In this document: piece after piece, positions 35,104 through 46,099 of the stretch | How positions within the stretch are numbered: the first letter of the stretch is position 1 | Layout: every line of letters begins with the position of its first letter | From: Acanthopleura granulata | Lineage: Eukaryota > Mollusca > Polyplacophora > Chitonida > Chitonidae | Assembly: GCA_016165875.1 (NCBI GenBank) | Contig: JABBOT010000031.1 | Span: 3,169,913 to 3,233,912 of the forward strand | Length of the DNA stretch: 64,000 nt | Reading direction: 5' to 3' | Position numbers and translations under genes: made by a program | The notes under the pieces: model-generated | Told to the model about the DNA's origin: nothing | The model's input: only the letters and a program-made list of their open reading frames with translations | Database searches by the model: none

Positions 35104-37092
35104 CTAGAGATGAGCAGAGGCTAGTGTCCAGGACGCGCCCAAGGCGGCTGACACGGTGAGAATTATAGCCAGCAAGAGGGAGTCACTGCGTTCGACAGCT
35201 TGGGCTCCGTTGGTCTTATCTCCAGATGAGGAAGCTACAGGCGGCATAACCTCGACAACTTCTTTCGGAACTACTTTCTTCGTCGGCGTAGGGAACGTCA
35301 TTTCTGGTTCTGTGTTGATCGGTCCGTCGGGGCCGCAGAAGGAGGCGTTTTGCCGAACTATCCATTCGGCTGATGGTTCCTCGAATCCGAGGCGAAGATT
35401 CTCTGCGGTGACATAGTCACAATCAGAACCAAGAACATTGAAAATACGGTTTTCACCGTCGAATATCCAGCACAGGAATTCCTTGCTGATTCCCGTGGTC
35501 TTTGTAATAATACCTCTATACTCCTTTAGTTGCATAGAGGCTAGACACTGGTACTCCAGTCGCGGCGCGAGGTTTGTACAGTTGGCATAGGACACGGTGA
35601 AAGTGTGCGGAGAGAAATACCGGTTATATGTCAGACAGCCCCCGCACCACTGAACATCCACAAACCCCACCACTTCAGGAATTGTACGAGGTAAATCACA
35701 ATTAATGAAGCGAAGTTGTTTGCGATTGATTAAAGATAACATTGGAATAGATGAAGTTTTCATGTGAGGCTTGTGGCCATGTCTGACCCCGAAAAATCGG
35801 TTATTTCCACAAATATGCTGTTTCTGGTGGTCAACGTGAAACAGAGGCCACTCAACACTGTGGCCAAGTCGGTAGCGGATAACAGACGGCGCTATTTTCT
35901 CTAGGTCTACACACGTGTATCGCGGATGACAGCCGTTGTTAAAAATTTGCAGCAAAACCTCTCTACGGAGAAATTCCTGCGCTTGCAGTTTGATGCATCG
36001 GAAATTCCCAACCCCTTGTATCTTCATGTCGCTCACCCTGACGCTGATCTTGCGATTTCCCGAATGCGAGAGCTGAAGCCAATCACCGCGGATTGTATCC
36101 AGGAACTGACACGTGTTAAGGTCGTCGTCGTAGGAACACCGACCGCACTTCATCGGACAATGAGGCCCGAATCTTGAATCACATAATCCCTCATCGGCGG
36201 TGCAATGAGAGCTCTCGTCTTCACACGTCGATGTGAATATTTTCTTCTCCATTTCCAATCTTACATAGTTATCCGTTAAGCTAACTTCCTCGCTGGGATC
36301 GCAGACGAAGTCGAAAAACAGATAGGCGGTTCTACGTCCTCCTTCGTCCTTGGTCACGCGCATGCACCAAACTCGAAGTTTGTCAATTTTGCGAATGACA
36401 ATAAAGGTGTTTTGACCTTCTTGCCATCGGGCCAGACAATGTACCTTTTCAAAGCCAGCGTGAAGTCCCCATGCACGATCCACACAATGGTCGTTCCGAA
36501 ATTTAAAGGTCATACCGTCTCCTTTCTCGCATTCACTCTCCAGGCGAAGTGGAAGAAGAATTTGGTGACAGATGTTTTCTCCTTGCGGGTTGTACACACG
36601 AAAATTGTAACCTCCCTGGAAAGCACAGTGCACGTTGTGGTGGAAGTAATGTTTAATTGACACGAGCGGTCGATGGTCCAGCACGAGATTTTGATCGTGG
36701 CAAATATAAGATCGCATAAATCGACTATAATTCGACGTTCTAAGTTGAATCACACTGTCACTTCGCTTCACAAATTGCATGCACAAATAACGAATTTCTT
36801 TCTGATGCTCACGGTGGGACACTAAATATTTGTCGTTATCCAGACGTTCCTCACAACTCCGCTCGAATGGCACGCCCTTCGACACAGGCGGGTGGGTGCC
36901 AATCATCATGCTTCCACTGAAGTGGGCCTGGAATCGCTGGGCCTCCGGGTGGGGCATGACCCAGGGTTGTTTGGAGCTGCTCTGGACGTAGCCTGGAAAC
37001 ACGCAGACACCCCTCATTTCAGGCTTAACGGAAGATGCAACGCTTAGGATGGTTGTCACCACGGTAAGGTAATCCATTGTCTGTGACAGCAT
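35104..37092 (-). CDS. Secreted, probably GPI-anchored cysteine-rich protein with DUF7042/7043/7044/7045-type modules and a ShKT-like domain
   Basis: An uninterrupted 662-codon ORF, by far the longest in the window. Residues 7-21 are a hydrophobic signal peptide. Module A (about 30-283) and module B (about 328-575) share a layout: an opening C-x-F, then a CLA(R/S) block followed by a C-terminal Cys next to Trp (CLAR at 219, WC at 242; CLAS at 516, CW at 541), then C-D and a leucine-rich strand (CD at 264, CD at 558). Residues 290-319 carry six cysteines spaced 6-6-7-3-2 and ending CPxxCGxC, the ShKT pattern. Sequons lie at N121, N504 and N582. A polar region with small residues (621-630) precedes a 25-residue hydrophobic C-terminus, as in GPI signals. 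The family is known from invertebrates, mostly without assigned function. The first ATG follows an in-frame stop but has a poor context; the ATG at 37077 (codon 6, A at -3 and G at +4) is the likelier start. I infer an extracellular, cell-surface role. The family assignment is from pattern memory, not a search. Confidence 0.88.
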   Translation of the reverse strand: MLSQTMDYLTVVTTILSVASSVKPEMRGVCVFPGYVQSSSKQPWVMPHPEAQRFQAHFSGSMMIGTHPPVSKGVPFERSCEERLDNDKYLVSHREHQKEIRYLCMQFVKRSDSVIQLRTSNYSRFMRSYICHDQNLVLDHRPLVSIKHYFHHNVHCAFQGGYNFRVYNPQGENICHQILLPLRLESECEKGDGMTFKFRNDHCVDRAWGLHAGFEKVHCLARWQEGQNTFIVIRKIDKLRVWCMRVTKDEGGRRTAYLFFDFVCDPSEEVSLTDNYVRLEMEKKIFTSTCEDESSHCTADEGLCDSRFGPHCPMKCGRCSYDDDLNTCQFLDTIRGDWLQLSHSGNRKISVRVSDMKIQGVGNFRCIKLQAQEFLRREVLLQIFNNGCHPRYTCVDLEKIAPSVIRYRLGHSVEWPLFHVDHQKQHICGNNRFFGVRHGHKPHMKTSSIPMLSLINRKQLRFINCDLPRTIPEVVGFVDVQWCGGCLTYNRYFSPHTFTVSYANCTNLAPRLEYQCLASMQLKEYRGIITKTTGISKEFLCWIFDGENRIFNVLGSDCDYVTAENLRLGFEEPSAEWIVRQNASFCGPDGPINTEPEMTFPTPTKKVVPKEVVEVMPPVASSSGDKTNGAQAVERSDSLLLAIILTVSAALGASWTLASAHL

Positions 37093-37116
37093 GGGGACTA
37101 GCAGACGGACACGTAA

Positions 37117-37143
37117 TCATAGATCACTATTCCGCAAGAACAT
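37117..37143 (-). other. Eight-codon upstream ORF in the putative 5' UTR
   Basis: An ATG at 37143 opens eight codons and stops at TGA (37119-37117). The frame is the same as the main ORF, which starts 24 bases later. This stop shows that the main ORF cannot extend further upstream in the same exon. If transcribed, the uORF could dampen initiation at the weak first ATG and favour the better-placed ATG at 37077; that effect is inference. Confidence 0.4.
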
Positions 37144-37148
37144 TTCGC

Positions 37149-37165
37149 TCTGAAAACAGAAGAAC
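37149..37165 (-). other. Candidate 3' splice site just 5' of the secreted-protein ORF
   Basis: On the minus strand the sequence reads ggttcttctgttttcag, then agcg. This is a pyrimidine tract ending in CAG, 57 bases before the first ATG. It suggests that the coding exon begins near 37149 and is preceded by a 5'-UTR intron, so the gene would be intronless only within its coding part. The upstream exon was not identified. Confidence 0.45.
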
Positions 37166-37377
37166 CAAGAATAATCGAAGTGTGTGAATAAAGCCCTACC
37201 TGAGGTAAACTGACAAGAGGCCCGATTTCACAGTTAATGCTTGACGATGTGCTGTCTATTACACTGTCTATACTGTAGTCTTTATATTATAACCTGCTTA
37301 GAGTCCACAGAAGTAACTTGTCGGTGGAACTTTCAAAAGACAAATACTCCTTCCGTCGATTACATTTTTTTTAATTT

Positions 37378-37530
37378 CCTTGTTTATTTATCTGATTGTT
37401 GTTATATTCAAGAGTTCCTCACTTATTCCTTGGCTTTCAATTTTATTGGCGAAGAAAACCCGAGTGCCGAGGGAAACCAAGAACATCTGGCAAGCTACTC
37501 ACGTACTGTCCCATGCGAGGCGTACAATGG
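37378..37530 (-). mobile_element. Possible very old SINE, main family
   Basis: The order 'tttatttatctgattg', 'attcaagagttcctcactta', 'gaaaacccgagtgccgagggaaacc' and 'cacgtactgtccca' parallels the minus-strand consensus of better copies with many changes. Short ORFs overlap it, but none is recognisable. Confidence 0.35.
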
Positions 37531-38765
37531 GAAATCGTTGGAACTCCTTCCCTATCCCATATCATAATGTGGAAGACAAGTGACGTTCGACAACCAATTG
37601 ACTTTGGAAACGACAACACGAGAGTCGTCAACAGTTCATTACCACCAAACATCCACATTTACACACGTGGATGGAGTCAAATGCTCACACGGTCTGTTTC
37701 CTCGTTTTTGTTGAGTTGTTAGAGAATGAACTCATCGGTGTGAAAGTAGCGAAAAATATAGAATGTTTTAGAGGGTTTGAATAATATGAAGGAAGTCTAC
37801 GACCTTTGAACTCAATGGCTAATCTTTTACAGGCACGGATCATTACCACAAAAAGTGTGTAAAAGTGCAAAAAAATGTGTTGCAAATGCAACGTTTTCCA
37901 ATCTTATACGCAAGCTGAACATAAATGTTATCATTTCTCAACTCTAGAGTAATCCAACATTAACATACACAAATCTGAAAATGCTGGATCCATGTGCGAC
38001 ATGAAACTCCCCAAAAGGTCCCATTCCTTTGATATCTAGTGGTAACGCAACACCGATTAAGTTAATATCGGTGTCAGAAAATATTAGCGTAGATTGCCAT
38101 GAGGCACTTGCGGAAAAAATAGTAATTGTACAGCAAGTATATATTTTATATATATGTATCTTGGGACGACAGTAAAACTGCAGTTAACTCTGGTAACTTG
38201 TGAGGGTAAGGCTGAATCGCCATCAGGGGTCAGAACACCCAAATATGTGTATGACATTGGCTATTAAAGTAGTAGTAATCTTCGTCGTCAATCTTGTAAT
38301 GTTTATACTCGCATCCCACTTCCTTGTCAATTGTTGACATATAAGCACGTGTACTGCTAGAACGTTGCCTCATGGCTTTGTGCCGAACCCCGCATTTCAA
38401 CACGGAGCTTATCCACACAGCTGCTGGTGTTTCGGCATTTTCTGAAGATAACCCCGCTGCCCAGTAATTGACATACCATGAATCGGCATTATCTACAAAC
38501 ACGGATACCTGGCCATCCCCAATTAACACATGCCACTGCGTATCTAGATGATTGAGAACTGCCTTCTACATTTTTTTTCTTCGAAAATTCACTAATTATC
38601 GCCGTGTCTTCCTGGTGTAATCCCATATCTTGTCCATTACTAACTACAAACGGTTTGTTTCGTATTTTCTATCATTGCTTCCTTTGCTTTCTAATTTCTT
38701 GTCATTGTTTTGTAAAACACATTTCTGTATACTTGCCTCCAGGTTTTTCGAATAATGTGTGCACA

Positions 38766-38809
<44 letters not shown>
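38766..38809 (+). repeat. (CA)n(TA)n microsatellite
   Basis: About 16 CA units run into five TA units. ORFs reading through it (38604-38813 and 38755-38961) are artefacts of the repeat. Confidence 0.95.
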
Positions 38810-39000
38810 CTGAATCATGTACATGTGTATACATCGGTGATAAAATTTATTATCTTTTTTTCAGTTTGAGCTCATTTCTTACATGCAGGCCTATCACTTT
38901 TCTATGTCATATATTATACACCTTATGTAGCTTCATGTATAATAGACGAATTCGTAAATAATCATGTGTCATCTTACACATGGCATATTTGGACACCTGT

Positions 39001-39365
39001 CTCTTACACCTTGCTACTTCCTGTTTTACACATGTAGGTCTGAAATGTCGCATTCTACAGTATACTGAGTAACTATACAAAGACACCTATCTCATACACC
39101 TTTTTACTTCCTGCATTACAGATGTATGCCCTCAGTGCAGCCTTCCACAGTATACTGAGTAACTACACAAATGCACTCGTATCCCTTACACCTTGCTATT
39201 TCATGTATTACACACGTAGGACTGAAATGTCGCCTTCTACAGTATACCGAGTATCTACAAAAATAGACAGCCATCCCTTACACCTTGGCACTGCCTGTAT
39301 TACACACGTAGAACTGAAATGTCGCCTTCCACAGTACACTGAGTACTACACCTATTCCTTTAAAC
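39001..39365 (+). repeat. Satellite with 90-92-bp units, four copies
   Basis: Units start at 'cttacacc' or 'atacacc' near 39001, 39091, 39183 and 39275. Each contains 'cctgnattacacangtag', 'ctgaaatgtcgccttc' and 'acagtatactgagta' with small changes. Degenerate partial units extend to about 38960 on the left and 39410 on the right. Confidence 0.9.
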
Positions 39366-39601
39366 AACTTTGAATGAACAATCACATGCCACAGTAGACT
39401 GGGTACTAACCCATATCACTTTGTGTTCAATTCCACTACATTATGGCTACGTCACTTCAAAATTATATTGCGCATGTGAGTCGAACATCAGTGTCGCTCG
39501 AGCCTGTAAAGCACGCGGTAAAAGGCTGACATCCTTCTGTCTTTCCCAGCAGGTAAGACAGTTGTCTTGTGACTTTGTCTTTGGTATACTCCCAATAGCA
39601 G

Positions 39602-39807
39602 GCAGAAAGTACAGTGCTGAGAGGAATTTCGTACATTCAGATGGCTAACGGCAGTCGTAAAGACGACGAGACGTCACCACGTGGCCAGGCAAGTCACATG
39701 GCAGACACTGAAAACCTGCGGCTGCGCACCGTACAGGCTGTGTCGTCTGACCAAGATGACGGCTCGGATTACCAGTCAGCTCTGACCCGGATAAAGCTGA
39801 ACACTGA
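39602..39807 (+). CDS. Candidate first coding exon of an unidentified gene
   Basis: An AG at 39600-39601 preceded by 'ctcccaatagc', and a better pyrimidine tract ending at 39552, could be 3' splice sites. An ATG at 39641 opens 56 codons rich in Asp, Glu, Ser, Arg and Gln, with no long hydrophobic stretch, as in a disordered cytoplasmic N-terminus. A modest donor (ctga, then gtaaaa) lies at 39808, just before the frame's stop at 39809. The local GC content is higher than around it. I do not recognise the protein and found no partner exon, so this could be chance. A SINE fragment follows at 39829. Confidence 0.3.
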
Positions 39808-39828
39808 GTAAAATACTCACCTTGTGAA

Positions 39829-39892
39829 CCCACGACCATCCGCAGGATGGTGGCGGACATTCCCACGTACGATCGAAAAGGAAGCTATTACG
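39829..39892 (-). mobile_element. SINE fragment, main family
   Basis: The segment 'cccacgaccatccgcaggatggtggcgg', then 'attcccacgtacg' and 'aaaggaagc', matches only the central core of the family. Both ends are missing. It begins about 20 bp after the exon candidate that ends at 39807. Confidence 0.65.
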
Positions 39893-39899
39893 GAATAAT

Positions 39900-42800
39900 C
39901 TCCGTCCATATTTGACTGAGTAAGCTATCTATCCTGTTCTGTATAGGCAGATAACGATAGAGTCGCCTCCAAAGTGCACAGAGTTTAACAACTGACCTCC
40001 TGGCATCTTGGCAGATTTTACAGACGTAAGATGGAATAATCGCCTACCTGCTCTCGAGTTCTCATGTTCTTGCATTGTCTAATCGTCACATCAAAAGTTA
40101 TCTTAAACACTATGTATATTTAGTCCGGCCTAAACACCTAGCGCCAGTTCCGGAAATGACATTTCTGGATGTGGAAGTGGCGGAGAGTCGGATTTGGCCC
40201 TCGGCGCCAGGAGACAACACCTCAGTGTCCACAGGTTCCGGAGCCCCGATCTCCATTACGGGACTAAGTGGTAGCACTTACAGGCTATAACAGTCCGTAC
40301 GTGATGTCGCGGGATCAATCAAAGGAGCCCGGACGATCTTCAGGGGCAACCTTGGACCGGTAACCCTAGGCTCGATAATTGACATTCGCCAGAGTCAATA
40401 CCGCCGCCAGAGCCATCGGCGGGTTGGGCGCGGAATGAAAAACGCGGCGCAATGGCCGAGGACTAATTTATATGTACCTTGTTAAATAGAATTCTCTAAC
40501 TGCTTTTGCGACCGTGGACGGTTTTCCCTGTGATTGCAGAAACGCGTTAACGATCACTTCAGTCTATCTGGTAAAGGTCTTAACGCGGAGAAATTTTGGG
40601 ATATACAGAGTTGTAAGTAGTTCGTTTTCTTCGTTTTACGCGTTTAAAGAAATGATCCCCATTAGCTCTCGGACAGGACACCAACTAGTTGTGAACAAAT
40701 GCCCAACAAGATAGCCGAATACTAGTATATTAATATACAAGAACTTCAGAGTCTATGGCGCCCTGCGATTCATGAAAGTCATTACTGAACGAAGTGATAA
40801 CAAAGAATAAGAAGAAAGTCTTTAAAAACTATTTGCAGACGGTGGATATTTCCTCTTTCCTTAGTCGCTGGCCGTGTCACTTTTAGATCCACGTCGGTTA
40901 ATTACTGGATGTCTGACTTTGTGAAAAGCGGGATATGTGATAGTTTTTGGAAGCATTTCGTCATTATTCCCACAGAGCATTAAGTATTGCCGGTGAAGTA
41001 GGTGTGTCGCTAGACTTCGTCCATTATGGATGGTGATCGAGTCAAATTTCTGGCATATTCCACTTTAATAGGTGAAACTACAAGACTAAACTACCCATAC
41101 AGGTAGATTGCATGGGAAAAAATATGTACGCCACAAATTCTATATAAACAGCGACCTTTAGCATGATGTAGAAAGGGAGAAATCGGCCTGAATAGCAATA
41201 ACACATGAGCCTCTAATCCATTACTATACATGTAAGATATCTTGATCTCTGCACAGTCAGTGACCAAAGAAATGATAAGATTCATCACATCAGCAGTAAG
41301 ATTTAAATCTGAAGTGATTGACATTAAAATTCACAAGCACTCCATATATGGGGGAAAACCATGGTCGAGTAAAGTGCTAAGACGTTTGTCTCATCAAACT
41401 AAACATGGCCGATCACGATTTAGGATAAACGCTATCATTCACTAAAATGTTGATAGAGAGATATAAACACGCTAATGGGTTTATATTTCACTAACTCGTA
41501 GTCTGCTACATTTATCTAGTCAGACAAAATAACCTGTCGTGAAATAAAGTTTAAACCTACTGCTAGGCCATATGTGTCTCATTTATTACCTTAAATTGCC
41601 ATTTGCCGAGCTTCACAGAGTTACTGGCGCGGAGAAAGATCAAAAGGTATCTCGGCTTACTTAGGAATGTTTTACGAGCACGCAATGGTTTTGGACACCT
41701 CAGCAAAATGGTTGGTGATAGCCTCCTTGTACGTGTCAAGAACTCTGCGTGATTCCTCTGATCTATGGCGACTACCTCGGCCTGGAAACCGACCAGTCTA
41801 ACATCAGACAGGTGGGTCCTGGCGAAAGGTAATTGATATAGTCCCGCGATCGGAACTCTTCTACCGTTAGTTACTCTCTCGGCACACCCCCTACGGCTTA
41901 AGGGAAATAAATCTGCACTACCATATATTATTAACGCGGCTTTAATGGTAAGAAGCGGCGGTAGGCAATGTCATATGTGCTGATTCCAACGTCAATCAGA
42001 TGTCAAGCAAACGGGAAATTATGCTACACATATAGGTTGCCGGAATCTTCCGGGAAATGTGCGAATTTGTCTATGCTTGTTATTCCCTCCGATAATATAC
42101 ATGTGCCACTATCCTAGCTCCTGGAATGTCAATAGATCAAAGGCGTCTAAAGGTGTATTTAATGTGGTGTTATCTACGGTAGACATCTACATCACCTTAA
42201 ACGCGCCAATTTTACGAAATTGATAAAATGCACAAACGCATACACTTTTTTATGCTTGAGGGTATTCTTTTTCGAGGAGGATGACTTGTGTCCCGGGGTA
42301 AGGGGCCATATGCTCATTGTGTTCCATGTGATCCCCACGTTGGATATGTGAAAAGTTGCAACCAAAACACAGCTGAGATACAGATTTGATTATCGACACC
42401 ATACATACTAAAATGGTACACGATTTTCTTCATCCACCTAGAGTATTCATTGCGTCTTTTTCGTCATCGTTAAAAACTCTATACTGCTTCTCTTTGCATG
42501 AATCCGTCCTAATTTCTTAATCTTATGTATTTTCTTAATTCTTTGGTAGTTTTGTTATATGTCGTTTTTTAGAAATTGGTCTTGCGATTATGGATCCCTT
42601 TTTGGCTGACGCTGTATTACGAATGCCGGTTTGGACACCAAAATTGATAGACTAGTCTACGCAAATACAGCGAATGACAGTGTGACATAGGTTCAATGTG
42701 GACTGGAATAACCGAGAGAGATTTTAACAAACTATATGCATGCCGTAGCATGATTTAAGAAAATATAATCTTCTGAAGACTTTATCTAGCTAACCTGATT

Positions 42801-45300
42801 CTTCCGACTGCCAGCATAGCATTAGGAATTGTGGTGATACAAAGCTCTTTATCAGAAACAATTGATTGTAGTGCTATAGGAGATGATAACAGGAAGGATT
42901 CATTTATTTATTTGATTAGTGTTTTACCCCTAACATTTCATTTATACGACGGCTGACAAACACTATAGAGGGAAAAACTATGTTTTCAAATAACACCCGA
43001 TGAGCGTCATTACCTCTGACATTCTTTGCTTAGTAATCATTAGCAAAATGTGTCTCTTTGCATTTATTTTCCCTCGAAACTTAACACATTTGGCTGAAAT
43101 TCGGTTGAACATTGTTTCCAGTTGGTTTTAATGGGTACAGTTAAAGAGCTTCTCATCCATAACCTAGCTTTTAATCTGCGTTAAACCATTGGATAAGAGG
43201 ACATAAAATTTCCGCGTTGTTGACGCGCAACGAACAACGTCCATAATATTTCAAAGGGAGCTTCGTAATTTCACTTAACAAGTCTTTCCGACAAGTTTTT
43301 AAATCAGCTAGAACCAGCGCCCGTTTTACCTATAGCAGGAAATTATGTTAAACATACGATGTATGATTATGATGTCAGCTAACCTATGTAATCAATGCAG
43401 GCTTTCAGAGCAATTGGCGACGCTTTTCAAGCGTAGTATGATCAAAGCGGTCACAGATAATATCTGTGGTAACTGATATTAGATGGCCATTCTCATCTAA
43501 CTTATCCTGTGTTGCCTCGACAGGATACAAAACCAGCTACGATGTGTCCATGTGTAATGTGTCCATATAACTCACAAAGTAGCTGACTAATTGAAATATT
43601 AGCACGACATTAAGCGAAGCACCTGATGGGACAAGCGAGACATGATCACAGTGCTAGTTAAACGATAAAGTGATCCATGGTAAAAAAAAAAAGTGTACTA
43701 CCACGATAATGTGGACTAAGTATTGGATCTCTTACAGAACGAGTAATTCGCTGCTTTTCAACAGCTATGACCTGTTGAATGGTTGACTTAGTTGACTTGT
43801 AGCCTTCTAAGTCGGTACCCCAGCTGTGGGGCCGTGAGTTAACACGGAATGTGACGCTTTCTTCTTAAAGGTGACGATGATAGCAAGGGAAGTGGCAGTT
43901 CCAGCAGAAAAACGTATATGTTATGTAATACTACCCACTTTCACGTGCAAAATTGTTTCCTTCAAACGGATTTTCGCCATGTAGCGCCGTTAATTCAGCC
44001 ATCATCAAATGTTAATTTTCGACCGAACTTGTACTGACGAGGAAAATATCGCCATGAGTATGCTTATCATTTAAAGACACAACGCAGTCATTTTCGTATT
44101 CTTAAAATGTCACCCAATGTGCTCTCCTATGGACATGTCCTGTCTACTTCAGTAACACTTCAAGTATTTTTCGTTGAACTCTCCGTGCATTTTTCATTCA
44201 GTGGACATTCCATAATGCTTTAATGTTCACTGTGTGTATTTTACAATGAACGTTTCATGAGAATTGCTAATCGGAAATCGATCTTGTGACCTATCGTGTG
44301 GTCAGTCTATCAAGACATCGCACCAGATAACCTGTTGCAAACATACGATCCATCCTTCTCTTGTGAGCATCGACGTTGTGACTTACCGTTACTGGGAGAC
44401 TGGCAAGTACAGGAGGCAACAGGTTGTTGTGGCTAGGCCTTGCCTACATATGAATCACAAGGCAGCGAGCGAAACGTACACTTTACGAGGGTAAAGGCAG
44501 GGCTACGTTCAAGATGTCTGAACTCTCGATTACTCGATAATATAATGGTTGATATAAGACTGTCTGATTAATGGCTCGTTTGATTGAGGATCTGCTGCAA
44601 CTTGGCCACCGATCGAACTCTTCCTGTGGCGTTGCGTGAAAACGGCGAAGTCTATTGCCCAAAAGTATGTGTGTATGTGTAATTTGCAACACGCTGCCGA
44701 TCGTGAAAAAAGTGCTTCAGCACGAGCTTAAATAACACCCTCTGGCAAGATTAGCGAGATGACAATTATAGTTGCACTCGACACGCAACATTAAGCCCTC
44801 GGCGGACCAATTATACAATGTGAAACAGAAAACAAAAACCACCGAAGTGTTTATCTAAATTCCAGAGAGCCCGCGGAGAGGTACACTAAGGCTTGTGATT
44901 ACATTTTGACACAAGCAGCTTAAATCACACCAAAAACGTAACAAGAAAAAATTCCAGCAACATCACCGTAAATCTCGGAAAACTAGACAAGGTAATCTTA
45001 TCTTAGGCATTACAGAGAGCTCTGACATAAAGATAATTTTGATTGATGTGTAGCGATGTGGTTCTGTCTTGTCAAGAAAATATCTTTACTTGACTTGCTG
45101 TATAACCAATGTTATCTTCCACACAAGACGAGTAAAGCGCACCTGTACTGCAGGTGAGTGAAGACATTAAAGAAAGTGTACTCCATGTATTGTTCTTTTT
45201 ACAAAATTTATATTTTCACTCCACTGACGTCAGCCCGAATTCCTTTTCAAAAACATTCTATTCACTAACCATTTTTTGAAGTCATGACAAAAAGAATGTA
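39900..45300. other. Long non-coding stretch
   Basis: Mostly unique sequence. 40130-40470 is locally GC- and CpG-rich without a supported gene. It includes the truncated SINE at 42900 and TCF-like sites such as 'gatcaaag' near 42136. No coding exon was accepted. Confidence 0.5.
42900..42987 (-). mobile_element. Truncated 3' end of a SINE, main family
   Basis: The tail 'catttatttatttgattagtgttttac' runs to 'tatacgacgg' and 'acaaacactatagaggg'. The last motif is the subfamily marker shared with the element at 30653. The core and tRNA-like head are missing. Confidence 0.7.
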
Positions 45301-45331
45301 AAAAAATAACTTGTATTCATTTTTTTCTTAC

Positions 45332-45481
45332 CTGTGAATACCTCCGGTTTATACTGCATATGCTTCTTTACCAAACATCGCCTTTGCAAGATAAAATCTT
45401 GTAGCACAAAGCTCCAGAACTGCTCGTCAGCAGTATCTGGTGTGTCCCTTCTGGTACTATCGGAGTAGTCGTAAGAGAACG
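45332..45481 (-). CDS. Candidate internal exon of an unidentified gene
   Basis: On the minus strand an open frame of 49 codons ends exactly at a strong donor (attcacag, then gtaagaa at 45331). The predicted residues run from FSYDYSDS through DEQFWSFVLQ to KPEVFT, mixed in composition and without low complexity. The 3' splice site at 45482-45483 (gacacatag) is weak and lacks a clear pyrimidine tract. A 49-codon open stretch is not rare by chance, so the donor is the main support. No family was recognised. Confidence 0.27.
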
Positions 45482-46099
45482 CTATGTGTCACCGACTCGG
45501 AAAATCCATCGCAAGCAGCGGGTTCCTCCGACTGAAGTGGAGTGGTCCGTTGAAGAGCGGTAGGAGGTTGCTATGCTGAGGGATCCGATCCGATGGCTTG
45601 TATTTCTACGCCGGTTCAGCCCATCGGGTGATCTCGTTATGTAAATTGTTGTGAAAAACAACAATGGTTGCGCCCTGGAGATTTAGCAAAGGCTACCCAT
45701 CGTCCATTCGTCGACGAGTATCGGACAACTAACACCGCCTTCCATGCCGCCGCCCAAGGGAAACGGGCGTGATGAAAATCATATCTCGTCCCCGGTATAC
45801 GGCTATGTCAGCAATCGATCTCTGACCGAATATAACCACTGAATAATGAACAGATATTAAAATGATACACGATGAATAGATAATTGTCCAAAGGACAAAG
45901 GTCGCCCGTCTATTGTGGGCAGTGGTTGATCCCTGCAGATGGGATTGATTTGGAAGTGCTATGGCTGAACTGTTCTGTGGAACGGACAGGTTAAGAACTG
46001 ACGGTTGAGGGCAGGTGGCGCTTTTTAATGAACACAACGTCTGACCAAAGCTACTCAGCTTTGCAGAGAGGACAAACCAGATTCTCTTCACAGGCAAAT

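Larger units (their letters stand above)
37166..38950. other. 5' flank of the secreted-protein gene
   Basis: This is where the promoter and any 5'-UTR exon of the minus-strand gene should lie; neither could be pinned down. It holds a possible ancient SINE, a CA/TA microsatellite and a 99-codon minus-strand ORF (38230-38529) rich in Trp and Tyr that I do not recognise. Confidence 0.5.

Noticed and set aside
38230..38529. 99-codon minus-strand ORF rich in Trp and Tyr
   Set aside because: No recognisable domain and no splice signals were found. Kept only as a remark on the region.
39001..39410. CRISPR-like array of repeats
   Set aside because: The units are contiguous 90-92-bp satellite repeats without unique spacers, and the DNA is eukaryotic.
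45729..46097. 122-codon minus-strand ORF with three N-glycosylation sequons and a hydrophobic stretch, suggestive of a membrane protein
   Set aside because: It begins at TTG with no in-frame ATG near its start, has no donor site in a suitable place and resembles no family I know.
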